Shown in pieces: positions 9,540 to 18,637 of a stretch of 64,000 bases of DNA. Below the pieces are notes generated by a model. That model saw nothing but the letters and a program-made list of their open reading frames with translations, made no database searches and was not told the origin of the DNA. This DNA is from a bacterium D16-50. GTDB lineage: Bacteria > Bacillota > Clostridia > Lachnospirales > Lachnospiraceae. Where the stretch lies: the NCBI GenBank assembly GCA_003612485.1, contig RAZA01000017.1:19956-83955 (forward strand), written 5' to 3'. Made by a program: the position numbers and the translations under genes. Within the stretch, counting starts at the first letter, position 1. The number at the start of each line of letters is the position of its first letter.

Positions 9540-11162
9540 TTACATATTGAGAATTTTTACACAGCCTTGGTTATGAGAATCAAAATCCGTATGTGAGGAC
9601 ATAATCAATATTTGGGATTTTTCTTTGAGCTGTGCAAGGATTTTTCCGAATATCTCCTCCCTTGCGTCAGGGTCTACTGCGGAGAAGCTTTCATCGGAAA
9701 TGATTACGTCATAATCTCCGTAAAAGACTCTGGCAAGACAGATTCTCTGCTGTTCTCCTGAAGACAGATTCAGCATAGAAAGAGGTGTGTTTACACCCTC
9801 TTCAAATCTGGCGATAATATCTCTTAATCCGGCCTGCCCCAATGCGTCATTGAGCCTCATTTCGTCAGCATCCTTAAACATTGTGATATTTTCTTTAATT
9901 GTGCCTGAAATAAGCTCCGGTTCCTGACTTAAATATAAAATTCTATCCCAAAAAGAGTTTTCTTTAATATTTTTCAGGTTTTTACCGCCGCAGATTATAT
10001 TTCCTTCATAGCTTTTTATAATATTCGCAAATATTTTCAGCAGAGTGGATTTGCCGCAGCCTGACGCCCCGTTTAAAATCAAACATTCACCTGATTTTAA
10101 GCTTAAGTTCAAATTTTCAAAGAGCTTTTTTCCTTGGAGGTCCCCGCTTCCATCTTCATAGGCAAAGCTTAAATTCTGTACTGAAACGGAATTAATTCTG
10201 TCCACGTCTTCAGATCCATCAGCAGCTTGAACCTGATCGGTCAGCAGCGCATTTATTCTGCTGTCCATACCCTTAAGCTGCTGATACTGTGAAATACAGG
10301 CGGGAATTCCATATAGCGTATTGGTCAAAAATCCTACAGCCGCCAAAAGCGCAATGAAATCGCTGATCTCAACACTGCCCTGAGAAACCCCGTATCCCCC
10401 GATAATCAGTATGACGCATGTATTCAGAATTGTGTTTGCAGAGCCTAAAATCCTCTGCATTGTCATTGTGCCTAAAATTTTTCCCTGATCGATTTTATAG
10501 TCTGCAATCTCTTTTTGATAAGGCTTGACCACTCTTTCACCGTTGAGAGCATAGGAAGCCTCACGATTTCGTACCAGCTCCGCATTGTGGTTATAAATTG
10601 CGCCCATATGAAAATAAAGCCTTTCATTCTGTTCCGGCAGCCTTCTTCCCCTATAGGCGCTTATTGAAATTGCCGCCAAGGATATCAAAAGGGTCAAAAC
10701 CAAAAGCCAAGGCTCAATCATAATGACATATATACTTGTCAAAATTACTGAAACAGCAGTTCCTATTATTTTTAGTATAAATCCTGACAGCTGCTCGGAA
10801 TATGTAAAAATATCATTTCTGATAATGGGCAGCATTTTTTCGGTATTTTCATTGTTTTTATAATTTGAGCCAAGCCAAATGTCTATGGCATTTTGCTCCA
10901 GTGCTTCTATCAGTCTTTGCTTGATTGTCAAAGCCTTACTGTTTTGAACGCAGAGAAGCAGCGCCGATATCATCAAGCTTGCTGCAAATACTGCAAATAC
11001 GCCCCAGATTCTGCCCCCATTTTTTGTTAAACAGCTGTCCGCCAAAAGTCTTATGCACTCCAAATAAATAATGCTCAGACCTGAACCCAAACAGACGGCG
11101 AGACCCGCCGTGAACAAATTGCCGGCAGATTTTTTTAGTATGTTTTTTGATTCGGCATTCAT
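9540..11162 (-). CDS. ABC exporter half-transporter, first subunit
   Basis: The 540-residue protein has a six-helix export domain (about residues 14-290) and an ATPase domain with Walker A GASGCGKST, a signature motif reading LSSGEQQR instead of the usual SGGEQ, and Walker B VIISDESFSAVD that keeps the catalytic Glu. The start at ATG 11162 has AAGGAAGG upstream. It is the first gene of a two-gene operon driven by the promoter at 11216-11244. The low GC and the position between a recombination module and a broken chromosomal gene suggest it was acquired with the island. Confidence 0.88.
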   Translation of the reverse strand: MNAESKNILKKSAGNLFTAGLAVCLGSGLSIIYLECIRLLADSCLTKNGGRIWGVFAVFAASLMISALLLCVQNSKALTIKQRLIEALEQNAIDIWLGSNYKNNENTEKMLPIIRNDIFTYSEQLSGFILKIIGTAVSVILTSIYVIMIEPWLLVLTLLISLAAISISAYRGRRLPEQNERLYFHMGAIYNHNAELVRNREASYALNGERVVKPYQKEIADYKIDQGKILGTMTMQRILGSANTILNTCVILIIGGYGVSQGSVEISDFIALLAAVGFLTNTLYGIPACISQYQQLKGMDSRINALLTDQVQAADGSEDVDRINSVSVQNLSFAYEDGSGDLQGKKLFENLNLSLKSGECLILNGASGCGKSTLLKIFANIIKSYEGNIICGGKNLKNIKENSFWDRILYLSQEPELISGTIKENITMFKDADEMRLNDALGQAGLRDIIARFEEGVNTPLSMLNLSSGEQQRICLARVFYGDYDVIISDESFSAVDPDAREEIFGKILAQLKEKSQILIMSSHTDFDSHNQGCVKILNM

Positions 11163-11215
11163 TTTTGTTCTTCCTTCCTTTCTTCTGATAACCCAAAATC
11201 CGTATCTTATAGATC

Positions 11216-11244
11216 ACTATACAGTCTTTGATCCAATTTGTCAA
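11216..11244 (-). promoter_or_regulatory. Promoter of the low-GC ABC exporter operon
   Basis: On the minus strand the -35 box is TTGACA (11244-11239) and the -10 box TATAGT (11221-11216), separated by exactly 17 nt. It lies about 50 nt before the first subunit ATG. No operator-like symmetry is visible around it. Confidence 0.8.
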
Positions 11245-11344
11245 AAATGTGTTAAATAACTGCAGATATTCTTTTTGATTGCAGTTACAGGCCCGTCCTC
11301 ACTAAAAATAATCCTCTTATCCCACGCTTTTTCGCAGGGCTAAC

Positions 11345-11788
11345 TCAGCGCAGCCTCTTGATTTTACTGCGGTTTTGCCAATCCGGCAATATAATAACAC
11401 GCTCCCCGCTGTCTAGCACCGCCACCAACACCCCGGCTCCGGTGAGATAAGGATCCCGCAGCGCCACCTGCGGTATGCAGGAACTCTCCGCCGGCGCCTC
11501 CACGCCGTAGAAAAACCTTTTGGGCATCTCCACATACTCTATCTCCTCAAGCTCCGCCATCCGGTCCACCAGCTGCTCCGGCACCGTCAGCACCGCATAG
11601 CCCGCGATCAGATATTCCACTTGTATTCCCAGCGCCCTCAATCCGTCCAGACTGCCGTGGTATTTCACTATGAGTTCCCATGTCTTCGTTCCGCCGTCGA
11701 AGCCCACGTTCAGCTCCTCCGTTCGGACCCTGACCTCCTCCGGCGTCTGCAGCGCCAGCTGCAGCACATCTTCCAGCTTCTGATTCAC
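11345..11788 (-). pseudogene. S8 (subtilisin-like) peptidase, N-terminal fragment
   Basis: The first 128 or so codons encode the pro-domain and start of a clostridial S8 peptidase: an N-terminal helix, WELIVKYHGSLDGLRALGIQ, EYVEMPKRFFYGVE and finally VLVAVLDSG, which contains the catalytic Asp. In intact family members the protein goes on for several hundred residues with the His and Ser of the triad. Here an unrelated 19-residue tail follows and ends in TGA. The gene is therefore truncated, probably by insertion of, or recombination with, the DNA to its left. The start is GTG 11788 behind AGGGGG. Confidence 0.82.
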
Positions 11789-11939
11789 ACCCTATCCCCC
11801 TCTTGATTACACACCCCATTCCACATAGGGATCTTTTTTCGTCACCTCCAGTATTATATGCCCGCCGCCCTCTATATTCCATACTTCCATTCTTATATTT
11901 CTGTGCCTTATCCAAACAGCCCCCTGCAGTCAAGAGCCT

Positions 11940-12398
11940 TCAGTCACCCATATCATTCAGCTGTATGTCAAATATGACCTCCTCAATAGTACGGACGCAT
12001 TCCTCCGTCTTTTTGAGAATGTCCGCGCCCCAGAAATGGATCACCGTCCATCCCAAAAACAGCAGTTTTTTGTCCGTCTCATTGTCCCGGTTGATGTTAT
12101 TCTGAATCTTTTTTGCCCAATACTCCCCGTTGTTTCCCTTCTCCACTCTGGGCCTTAGCACCTCCCAGTCCTTTCCGTGAAAAAACTCGCTGTCGCAGAA
12201 AATAGCCAGCTTATATTTCGTGAGACAGATATCCGGGCTGCCGGGCAGCGCCTTGTAGTTCTTCCGATACCGATAGCCCTTTTTCCAGAGCGCCCTCCTT
12301 AAGGCCACCTCAATGGAGGTGTCCTTGCCCCGAATACGGCTCATGTTTTTGCTCCTCTGCTGACTGACATTCTGAAATTCGTATCTTTTATCGCCCAT
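11940..12398 (-). CDS. vsr: Very short patch repair endonuclease (Vsr)
   Basis: The 152-residue protein has the Vsr fold: an N-terminal VSQQRSKNMSRIRGKDTSIE segment, the GYRYRKNY segment, catalytic Asp in GSPDICLTKYKLAIFCDS, and the FFHGKDWE and GWTVIHFWG segments. Vsr nicks next to T-G mismatches that arise by deamination of 5-methylcytosine. ATG 12398 was chosen because AGGAGG precedes it at 8-nt spacing; the frame is open further upstream but family members start here. No cytosine methyltransferase gene is adjacent, which is unusual for this enzyme. Confidence 0.93.
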   Translation of the reverse strand: MGDKRYEFQNVSQQRSKNMSRIRGKDTSIEVALRRALWKKGYRYRKNYKALPGSPDICLTKYKLAIFCDSEFFHGKDWEVLRPRVEKGNNGEYWAKKIQNNINRDNETDKKLLFLGWTVIHFWGADILKKTEECVRTIEEVIFDIQLNDMGD

Positions 12399-12611
12399 AA
12401 AGCGATCCTCCTGCCTTTGTCTGTACATGGCCGGCTTCGGCATGCCAACCGTCCCGGTTCCATTCCTTCTATTTTGATTATACCGAAACCTCAGCCTATT
12501 TTCAATCTTGTGATCCGCCTGTTTGTCCATCTGTTTATTGCTGTCAGTGCTTGTCACAGGTATTTGTGCATTTCATCCCCCGGAAAGAGCATTTTGTCCC
12601 CCCGGACCTTA

Positions 12612-12635
12612 TTTCCGCGGAAAATGTGCTATAAT
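12612..12635 (+). promoter_or_regulatory. Extended -10 promoter with palindrome, second ABC exporter
   Basis: The -10 box TATAAT (12630-12635) has an upstream TGN, making an extended -10. The -35 region is poor. A perfect 12-bp palindrome, TTTCCGCGGAAA (12612-12623), lies in the spacer and could bind a regulator. The transcript would have a leader of about 135 nt before ATG 12776. Between the Vsr start (12398) and here I see nothing else. Confidence 0.55.
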
Positions 12636-12775
12636 CTTTTCCATGCAGAAGCAGTATGAAATCGAGGCAATACAGCATCATGCCAATGCCGTATCAATTC
12701 GCTGCAGAAGCAATTCTGAAACAACGAATCCGAAAGAATAAATTTAAGAAAGAATAAATAAGAAAGGAATCACTT

Positions 12776-14641
12776 ATGGGAAAGAAACAAAACGCTCCTG
12801 CAAAGGAAACAAAAAAAGAGCCAAAGGAAAAACCGAAATACAATATGTGGCAGATATCCGCCTATATGGTATCTCTGGCCTGGAGGGAAAAAGAAAAAAA
12901 AATCATTGTACTGGGACTCATATTGACTTTGCTTTCCATGGCCGTCAGTCTCACCAATCTTTTCATCACCCCCGTCATACTGGGGCTTGTGGAGAAGAAA
13001 ACAGAGCTGTCCATGCTGCTCTTTGCCATATTGGGATTTCTGGCCATGTCCGTTCTGTTCAGCGCCGCCCGTACCTACATCGAGAGGAATTGGAGCTACG
13101 GCAAAATCACTCTGCGGGGAAGCCTGGTTGCTCTGTTGAACGACAAGACGACAACCACCTCCTATCCCAATCTGCAGGACGACAAGTTTCAGAAAATGCT
13201 CTCAAAGAGCTTTGATGCAGTCAACTGCAACGCGGCAGCCAGCGAAGCCGTATGGAAAACCCTTTTTAGCCTGCTTGAAAACTTCCTCGGCTTTGCCATT
13301 TACCTGATGCTGCTGTCCGCAGTGAGTCCGCTGCTGTTTGCCGTTATCACCCTGATCACGCTGACGGGCTATTTCATCAACAAACCCCTGAATCAGTACG
13401 GTTATCGACATAGGGAGGAAGAAGGGGAGATTGAAACCAGATATTGGACCCTTCGCCAATATGCGGAAACTCCGAATCTGTCCAAAGACATCCGCCTCTT
13501 CGGTATGCGCCTCTGGCTGAAGGAGGTCTACGCAAAAACCATAGACGCTCTCAGAGCGTTTCACCGCCGGGAGGCCAATGTGGTGATCTGGGGCAGAATC
13601 GCAGATCTGGCGCTGTCATTTCTGCGAAACGGCCTGATCTACTCCTATCTCATCGCCCAAGTGCTTGACGGCGCCTTAAGCGTGGCCTCCTTCCTGCTAT
13701 ATTTTTCCGCCGCCGGCGCCTTTTCTTCTTGGGTCACCGGAATACTGAACAATTTCCTCACCCTCCACAACCAGAGTCTGGAGCTGTCCACTGTAAGGGA
13801 ATTCCTGGAGTATCCCGAACCTTTCCTCTTCAAGGATGGCTGCCCTCTGGTTCCCGACGCCGCCCGCTCCTACGAGCTTCGTCTGGAGGATGTTTCCTTC
13901 CGATATCCCGGCGCCCAAAAGGATGTCCTCTCCCACATCAATCTGACTCTGCACCCGGGAGAAAAACTGGCGGTAGTGGGCTTAAACGGTGCCGGAAAGA
14001 CCACTCTGGTCAAGCTCTTGTGCGGCTTCTACGATCCTGATCAGGGGCGCGTCCTTCTGGACGGGCGCAACATCCGGGAGTACAACCGGGCCGACTACTA
14101 CAAGATGTTTTCGGCAGTGTTTCAGGACTTCACCCTTCTCCCCTGCACCATCGCCGCAAACGTGGCTCAGACCGAGGACGATATCGATGCGGAAAGGGTC
14201 AAAAGCTGTGTGGCAAAAGCAGGGCTGCAGGAAAAGACCGAATCTCTGCCCCGCCAATACGAGACCTTGCTCAACAGAGAAGTCTATGAGGATGCGGTCA
14301 TGCTCTCCGGCGGGGAAACCCAGAGGCTCATGCTGGCCAGAGCCCTCTACAAGAATGCCCCCTTCGTGATATTGGATGAGCCCACTGCGGCTCTGGATCC
14401 CATAGCTGAGGCGGATCTATACTGCAAATACAACGATATGACGGCAGGGCACTCATCCGTCTACATCTCCCACCGTCTGGCCTCCACCCGTTTCTGCGAC
14501 CGTATCCTCCTAATCGAGGACGGAAGGCTGGCTGAGGAGGGCACCCATGAATCGCTGCTGGCTCTGGGCGGCAGATATGCGCAGCTTTATGAAGTACAGA
14601 GCAAATATTACCGGGAAGGAAAAACAAACCATGAAGGATAA
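12776..14641 (+). CDS. ABC exporter half-transporter (heterodimer subunit 1)
   Basis: The 621-residue protein has a Lys-rich N-terminus, a six-helix export domain (about 40-330) and an ATPase domain with Walker A GLNGAGKTT, signature LSGGETQR, Walker B VILDEPTAALD and switch His in ISHRLAS. It is cytoplasmic-membrane located. The start has AAGGAAT upstream and fits the first Met of the frame. The next gene overlaps its end by 11 nt, so the two subunits are made together. The substrate is not indicated by neighbours; the group includes multidrug and peptide exporters. Confidence 0.9.
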   Translation: MGKKQNAPAKETKKEPKEKPKYNMWQISAYMVSLAWREKEKKIIVLGLILTLLSMAVSLTNLFITPVILGLVEKKTELSMLLFAILGFLAMSVLFSAARTYIERNWSYGKITLRGSLVALLNDKTTTTSYPNLQDDKFQKMLSKSFDAVNCNAAASEAVWKTLFSLLENFLGFAIYLMLLSAVSPLLFAVITLITLTGYFINKPLNQYGYRHREEEGEIETRYWTLRQYAETPNLSKDIRLFGMRLWLKEVYAKTIDALRAFHRREANVVIWGRIADLALSFLRNGLIYSYLIAQVLDGALSVASFLLYFSAAGAFSSWVTGILNNFLTLHNQSLELSTVREFLEYPEPFLFKDGCPLVPDAARSYELRLEDVSFRYPGAQKDVLSHINLTLHPGEKLAVVGLNGAGKTTLVKLLCGFYDPDQGRVLLDGRNIREYNRADYYKMFSAVFQDFTLLPCTIAANVAQTEDDIDAERVKSCVAKAGLQEKTESLPRQYETLLNREVYEDAVMLSGGETQRLMLARALYKNAPFVILDEPTAALDPIAEADLYCKYNDMTAGHSSVYISHRLASTRFCDRILLIEDGRLAEEGTHESLLALGGRYAQLYEVQSKYYREGKTNHEG

Positions 14642-16538
14642 AGACAAAAAACTGCTTTCGTTCAAAGAATCCTGGCAGACCAATCTGCGCGCCATAAAGC
14701 TCTTTTGGCACATATCCCCCAAGGGAATGCTCTATAGAACTCTGGATACTGTCTGGAGCGCACTGACCCCCTATGTGGGCATCTGGCTCTCCGCCCTCAT
14801 CATAGAGGAGCTGGCCGGGCCCCGCAGCCCCCAGCGGCTGCGGATCCTGATACTCACCGCGCTGATTTGCGCAGCCTTCTTCTCCCTGATCTCCGCGCTG
14901 CTCAACAAGGTAAGGCAGGTAGAGAGCACCATACAATTTTTTCAGATGGATGCTCTTCTCTCCGCAAAAATGCTTGAGCTGGATTATCATATCTCGGACG
15001 ATCCCGAAACCCGCAAGCTGCTCTCCACCATCCGTCAAAATATGAGGGGCGGCGGCTGGGGAATCCAACGGGTTCCGGACAATTTCTGCAGTCTTCTGGA
15101 GGCGGTCTTCAGCCTTCTGGGCGGCCTTGCGCTGACCATATCCCTCTTTATCAGCAAGGTACCCAAGGAAGCCGGCAGCCTCGCCATCCTCAACAGCCCG
15201 CTGCTCATCCTGCTGTTTCTGGCCGGTATCCTCACGGCCACCGCGCTCTCCTCCTTCCTCTCCACCAAGGCGGACAGCTACCGCGCGCTAAGCTCCGATA
15301 TTCACAATCTCAGCAATCGGCTGTTTGGTTATTTCGGCTTTCTGGGACAAAACAAGAAACTGGCTGCCGACATACGCATCTATCGGCAGGATCAGATCTG
15401 CAAGAAATACAATAACAACAAGACGGACACCTTCCACTCCAAGGGCTATTTCGCCCGACTGGCCAAAGGACCTATGGGGCTTTACCCCGCTGCTGCTACC
15501 GCAGTATCCATCCTCTTTCTCACCGGTATGGTCTATCTGTTCGTCTGCCTAAAAGCATGGGCCGGAGCCTTCGGCATCGGCATGGTGACCCAGTACATCG
15601 GCGCCATATCCAGATTCTCCGGCAGCATCGGCACATTGTTCGGCACCGCAGGCTCCATGCGCAACAACGCCTCCTTCCTGAAGCTGATCTTCGACTATCT
15701 GGACATCCCCAATACCATGTATCAGGGCAGCCTCTCCGTGGAGAAGAGAAATGACAGAAAGTACGAGGTGGAATTCCGGGACGTGTCCTTCCGCTATCCC
15801 GGAAGCAGCGACTACGCCCTGCGCCATATAAACATGAAATTCAAGGTGGGAGAACGGCTGGCAGTGGTGGGAATGAACGGCAGCGGCAAAACTACCTTCA
15901 TCAAGCTCCTCTGCCGCCTCTATGACCCCACCGAGGGTTCCATCCTATTGAACGGCATCGACATCCGCAAGTACGACTATCAGGAGTATATTTCCGTCTT
16001 CTCCGTAGTGTTTCAGGATTTCTCCCTGACGGATTTCACTCTGGGGCAGAATGTGGCCTCCGCAGATACCTATGAAGCCCGGCGGGCGGAGCTCTGTCTG
16101 GAGAAGGCCGGCTTCGGAGAACGGCTGAAGGAGCTGTCATCGGGTCTGGAGACCTATCTGGGAAAATCCTTCAGCAAAGAGGGCGTGGACATGTCCGGCG
16201 GGGAGCAGCAAAAGATTGCTCTGGCCAGAACCTTGTACAAGGACGCTCCCTTCATCGTGCTGGACGAACCCACCGCAGCCTTGGATCCTATAGCAGAGGC
16301 CGAGATCTACAGCAAGTTCAACGAGATCGTGGAGGACAAGACGGCCATCTACATCAGTCACCGCCTCTCCTCCTGCCGTTTCTGCGATAATATATTAGTA
16401 TTCCACAAGGGCAGCATGGTCCAGCAGGGCAGCCATGACCGTCTGGTAGCGGACGAAACGGGCAAGTACTATGAGCTATGGCATGCTCAGGCCCAGTATT
16501 ATAATGAACAAGCCCAGAAAGCCGGTCAGCCGGCTTAA
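14631..16538 (+). CDS. ABC exporter half-transporter (heterodimer subunit 2)
   Basis: This 635-residue partner has the same layout: a six-helix domain, then Walker A GMNGSGKTT, signature MSGGEQQK and Walker B IVLDEPTAALDPIAE. Both subunits keep the catalytic Glu, so unlike many heterodimeric exporters neither site looks degenerate. The start at ATG 14631 is preceded by GGAAGGA and overlaps the first gene; an upstream Met in the same frame would overlap far more. A strong terminator follows. Confidence 0.9.
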   Translation: MKDKDKKLLSFKESWQTNLRAIKLFWHISPKGMLYRTLDTVWSALTPYVGIWLSALIIEELAGPRSPQRLRILILTALICAAFFSLISALLNKVRQVESTIQFFQMDALLSAKMLELDYHISDDPETRKLLSTIRQNMRGGGWGIQRVPDNFCSLLEAVFSLLGGLALTISLFISKVPKEAGSLAILNSPLLILLFLAGILTATALSSFLSTKADSYRALSSDIHNLSNRLFGYFGFLGQNKKLAADIRIYRQDQICKKYNNNKTDTFHSKGYFARLAKGPMGLYPAAATAVSILFLTGMVYLFVCLKAWAGAFGIGMVTQYIGAISRFSGSIGTLFGTAGSMRNNASFLKLIFDYLDIPNTMYQGSLSVEKRNDRKYEVEFRDVSFRYPGSSDYALRHINMKFKVGERLAVVGMNGSGKTTFIKLLCRLYDPTEGSILLNGIDIRKYDYQEYISVFSVVFQDFSLTDFTLGQNVASADTYEARRAELCLEKAGFGERLKELSSGLETYLGKSFSKEGVDMSGGEQQKIALARTLYKDAPFIVLDEPTAALDPIAEAEIYSKFNEIVEDKTAIYISHRLSSCRFCDNILVFHKGSMVQQGSHDRLVADETGKYYELWHAQAQYYNEQAQKAGQPA

Positions 16539-16553
16539 GCGGCAGAACAAGAA

Positions 16554-16597
16554 AAAACGGCAGGAACGCGGATTTTCGTCTGCGTTCCTGCCGTTTT
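16554..16597. terminator. Bidirectional intrinsic terminator
   Basis: A perfect 16-bp stem (AAAACGGCAGGAACGC against GCGTTCCTGCCGTTTT) with a 12-nt loop starts with an A run and ends with a T run. It lies between the plus-strand exporter operon and the minus-strand PAS gene and can serve both. Confidence 0.88.
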
Positions 16598-16628
16598 GCC
16601 GTCTTGTCAAAGCTTTGTCTCCTCCGCC

Positions 16629-17039
16629 CTACAAATAATCCTCACTCCACTCCATATTCTGGCTGTCTCCGAAATCATATCGTCTCATGATCTCCGGATT
16701 TCTATGCTCATGCTTCTCATAATAGCCTATCAGCCTGCCGTCGCCGTCCCTAAGAGCCACCATATACACGTCCTTATTCTCCCTCTCAATGCGGGCAGTG
16801 TAGATGATATTGTTGGCCCTGCTCCTGCCGAACCAATCCGCCGCCCTCTGTATCATCCCTGCGGATTCGGGGCCGTGGCAGTCCAGCAGGCTGCTGCCTA
16901 CCAGCCCCGCGCCGCCCCTTTTTGCGTATCTCTCCACAGCGGCAGGATTCATATAGATGATTTCATGCTTCAGGTTACAGATCACCACCGGACAGCGATC
17001 CCCATCGATTATGCTCTTGAAATAGTCGCTTAGCTCCAT
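16629..17039 (-). CDS. PAS domain protein
   Basis: The 136-residue protein is essentially one PAS domain: an entry segment CPVVICNLKHEIIYMNPAAVE, then GSSLLDCHGPES, and a late beta-strand pair ending RLIGYYEKHEHR. There is no output domain, so it is a stand-alone sensor or a partner of another protein. It starts at ATG 17039, 11 nt after the stop of the M18 aminopeptidase gene, with GAGG before it. It is therefore the second gene of that operon. The ligand is unknown. Confidence 0.78.
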   Translation of the reverse strand: MELSDYFKSIIDGDRCPVVICNLKHEIIYMNPAAVERYAKRGGAGLVGSSLLDCHGPESAGMIQRAADWFGRSRANNIIYTARIERENKDVYMVALRDGDGRLIGYYEKHEHRNPEIMRRYDFGDSQNMEWSEDYL

Positions 17040-17050
17040 ATGTTCTGTCC

Positions 17051-18520
17051 TCACTTTCTGAAAAAGACCTTGAATGCATCCACCGCGTACTTGGTGTCCT
17101 TCACCCCGGCAGTCTCCACCGCAGAATGCATGGCCAGCTGCGGAAGCCCTATGTCAACGCTGGACACCGAAACATGGGATGTGGAAATATTTCCCAGCGT
17201 GGAGCCTCCTGCAATGTCCGAACGGTTTGCATAGGTCTGATAGGGAACCTTCGCCTTGTCGCAGATACTCTTCATCCTTGCGCCGGAGACCGCGTCCGTG
17301 GCATACTTCTGGCTGCCGTGATATTTGATCACCACGCCCCCGTTGAGAAAAGGCCTATTGGTGGGATCATACTTCTCCGGGTGATTGGGATGTACCGCAT
17401 GGGCATTGTCCGCGGAGATCAAAAAGCTCCCCGCCACAAGCTGCAGAAACTGGCTGCGCCCAAGCCCCATGGCCTCGGAGATTCTCCACAGCGTATCCTC
17501 CAGGAAGGTGGAGTTGGCCCCCTGCTTGGTGCCGCTGCCAACCTCCTCATTGTCAAAAACCGCGCAGACATTCACATATTCCTTTGGCCTGCTCTCCAAA
17601 AAAGCCTTTGCGGAAGCATATACGCACTGCAGGTCATCCAGTCTGGGAGACAGCACGAATTCACCGTTCTCCCCCCATATCCTGCCCTTTTCTCTGGGAT
17701 AGAGGAACAGATCATGCCCCAGAATCTCCTCCTGCCTGACCCCTGCCGCCTTGGCCACCCGCTTCATCAGCAGATTCTTCTTTTTTCCCTTGTCGCTGTC
17801 CGCATACAGGGGCAGCATGTCCGTCTGGGGATTGTACTCCCCCTTGTCGCTGCCGCCTCTGGTCAGATGGACGGCCACGCTGGGAATCACGCATAGGTCC
17901 TTCTCCAGATTCACCAGTCTGGTCTCAAGGCCCCCCTTGCCCTTCACCACCACGCGGCCTGCTATGGACAATGCCCTGTCAAGCCATGTAGAGAGAATCA
18001 TGCCGCCGTATTTTTCTGTATTCAGTTTCAGGTAGACATTCTCCACTCCCATCTCCGGGGACTCCTTGACCTTGAAGCAGGGGGAGTCGCTGTGGGTGGC
18101 CACAATGTGGAAGCCCCAAAACGCCAAGGCCTTCCCTGCTTTTTCACCGTCTCTTGTCCATTCCTCCCCGGAGGCTTCCCCCTCCACGGAGAGGTCTTCT
18201 TCTGCCTCCTCCCGCAACTCTGCAGCTTCCGCCCCGGTGCAAGCCTCTTCACAGGAAGCCTCCGAAGACGGTTTTGTCCCCGCGCCCTCCCATTCCGTCT
18301 CTTTGTCAGGCAGCCGGAATGCGATCAGAGAGGAATCGTTCCTTGTGACAAAATATCCCCCTCCGGGCCTAAGTTCCCAGCTCTCCGACTCCCAAAGCTC
18401 CTCAAAGCCCTGCTTGCGCAGCGCGCTCTTTAGATTCGCCGCAGCGTGAAAGCATGTGGGACTCTTCTCTATAAACTCCAGCATGTCCTTTGCGCATTTT
18501 TGGTATTCCTTCGTCGCCAT
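17051..18520 (-). CDS. M18 family aminopeptidase with acidic insertion
   Basis: This metallo-aminopeptidase removes acidic or neutral N-terminal residues from peptides in the cytosol. Visible metal-site motifs are ATHSDSP (His, Asp), SPRLDDL, FDNEEVGS (Glu, Glu), LISADNAHAVHPNH (Asp, His) and HSAVETAG. The 489 residues exceed the usual 425-460 because of an insertion at about residues 73-130 that is rich in Glu, Ala and Gly and lies between the N-terminal strand (SLIAFRLPD) and the AFWGFHIVATHSD strand. The insertion is probably a surface loop. The PAS gene follows in the same operon. Confidence 0.9.
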   Translation of the reverse strand: MATKEYQKCAKDMLEFIEKSPTCFHAAANLKSALRKQGFEELWESESWELRPGGGYFVTRNDSSLIAFRLPDKETEWEGAGTKPSSEASCEEACTGAEAAELREEAEEDLSVEGEASGEEWTRDGEKAGKALAFWGFHIVATHSDSPCFKVKESPEMGVENVYLKLNTEKYGGMILSTWLDRALSIAGRVVVKGKGGLETRLVNLEKDLCVIPSVAVHLTRGGSDKGEYNPQTDMLPLYADSDKGKKKNLLMKRVAKAAGVRQEEILGHDLFLYPREKGRIWGENGEFVLSPRLDDLQCVYASAKAFLESRPKEYVNVCAVFDNEEVGSGTKQGANSTFLEDTLWRISEAMGLGRSQFLQLVAGSFLISADNAHAVHPNHPEKYDPTNRPFLNGGVVIKYHGSQKYATDAVSGARMKSICDKAKVPYQTYANRSDIAGGSTLGNISTSHVSVSSVDIGLPQLAMHSAVETAGVKDTKYAVDAFKVFFRK

Positions 18521-18637
18521 ATCTATATCCTTCCCCGCTTTTTCTTTTTTCGGTTCCGCCTCTTTTCTCTGCAGGCATCCTGCCTCTTAGCCGCCGGCCC
18601 CTCTCCTCCAAGTCCCGACGAAAACAGTCTCCGGGCA

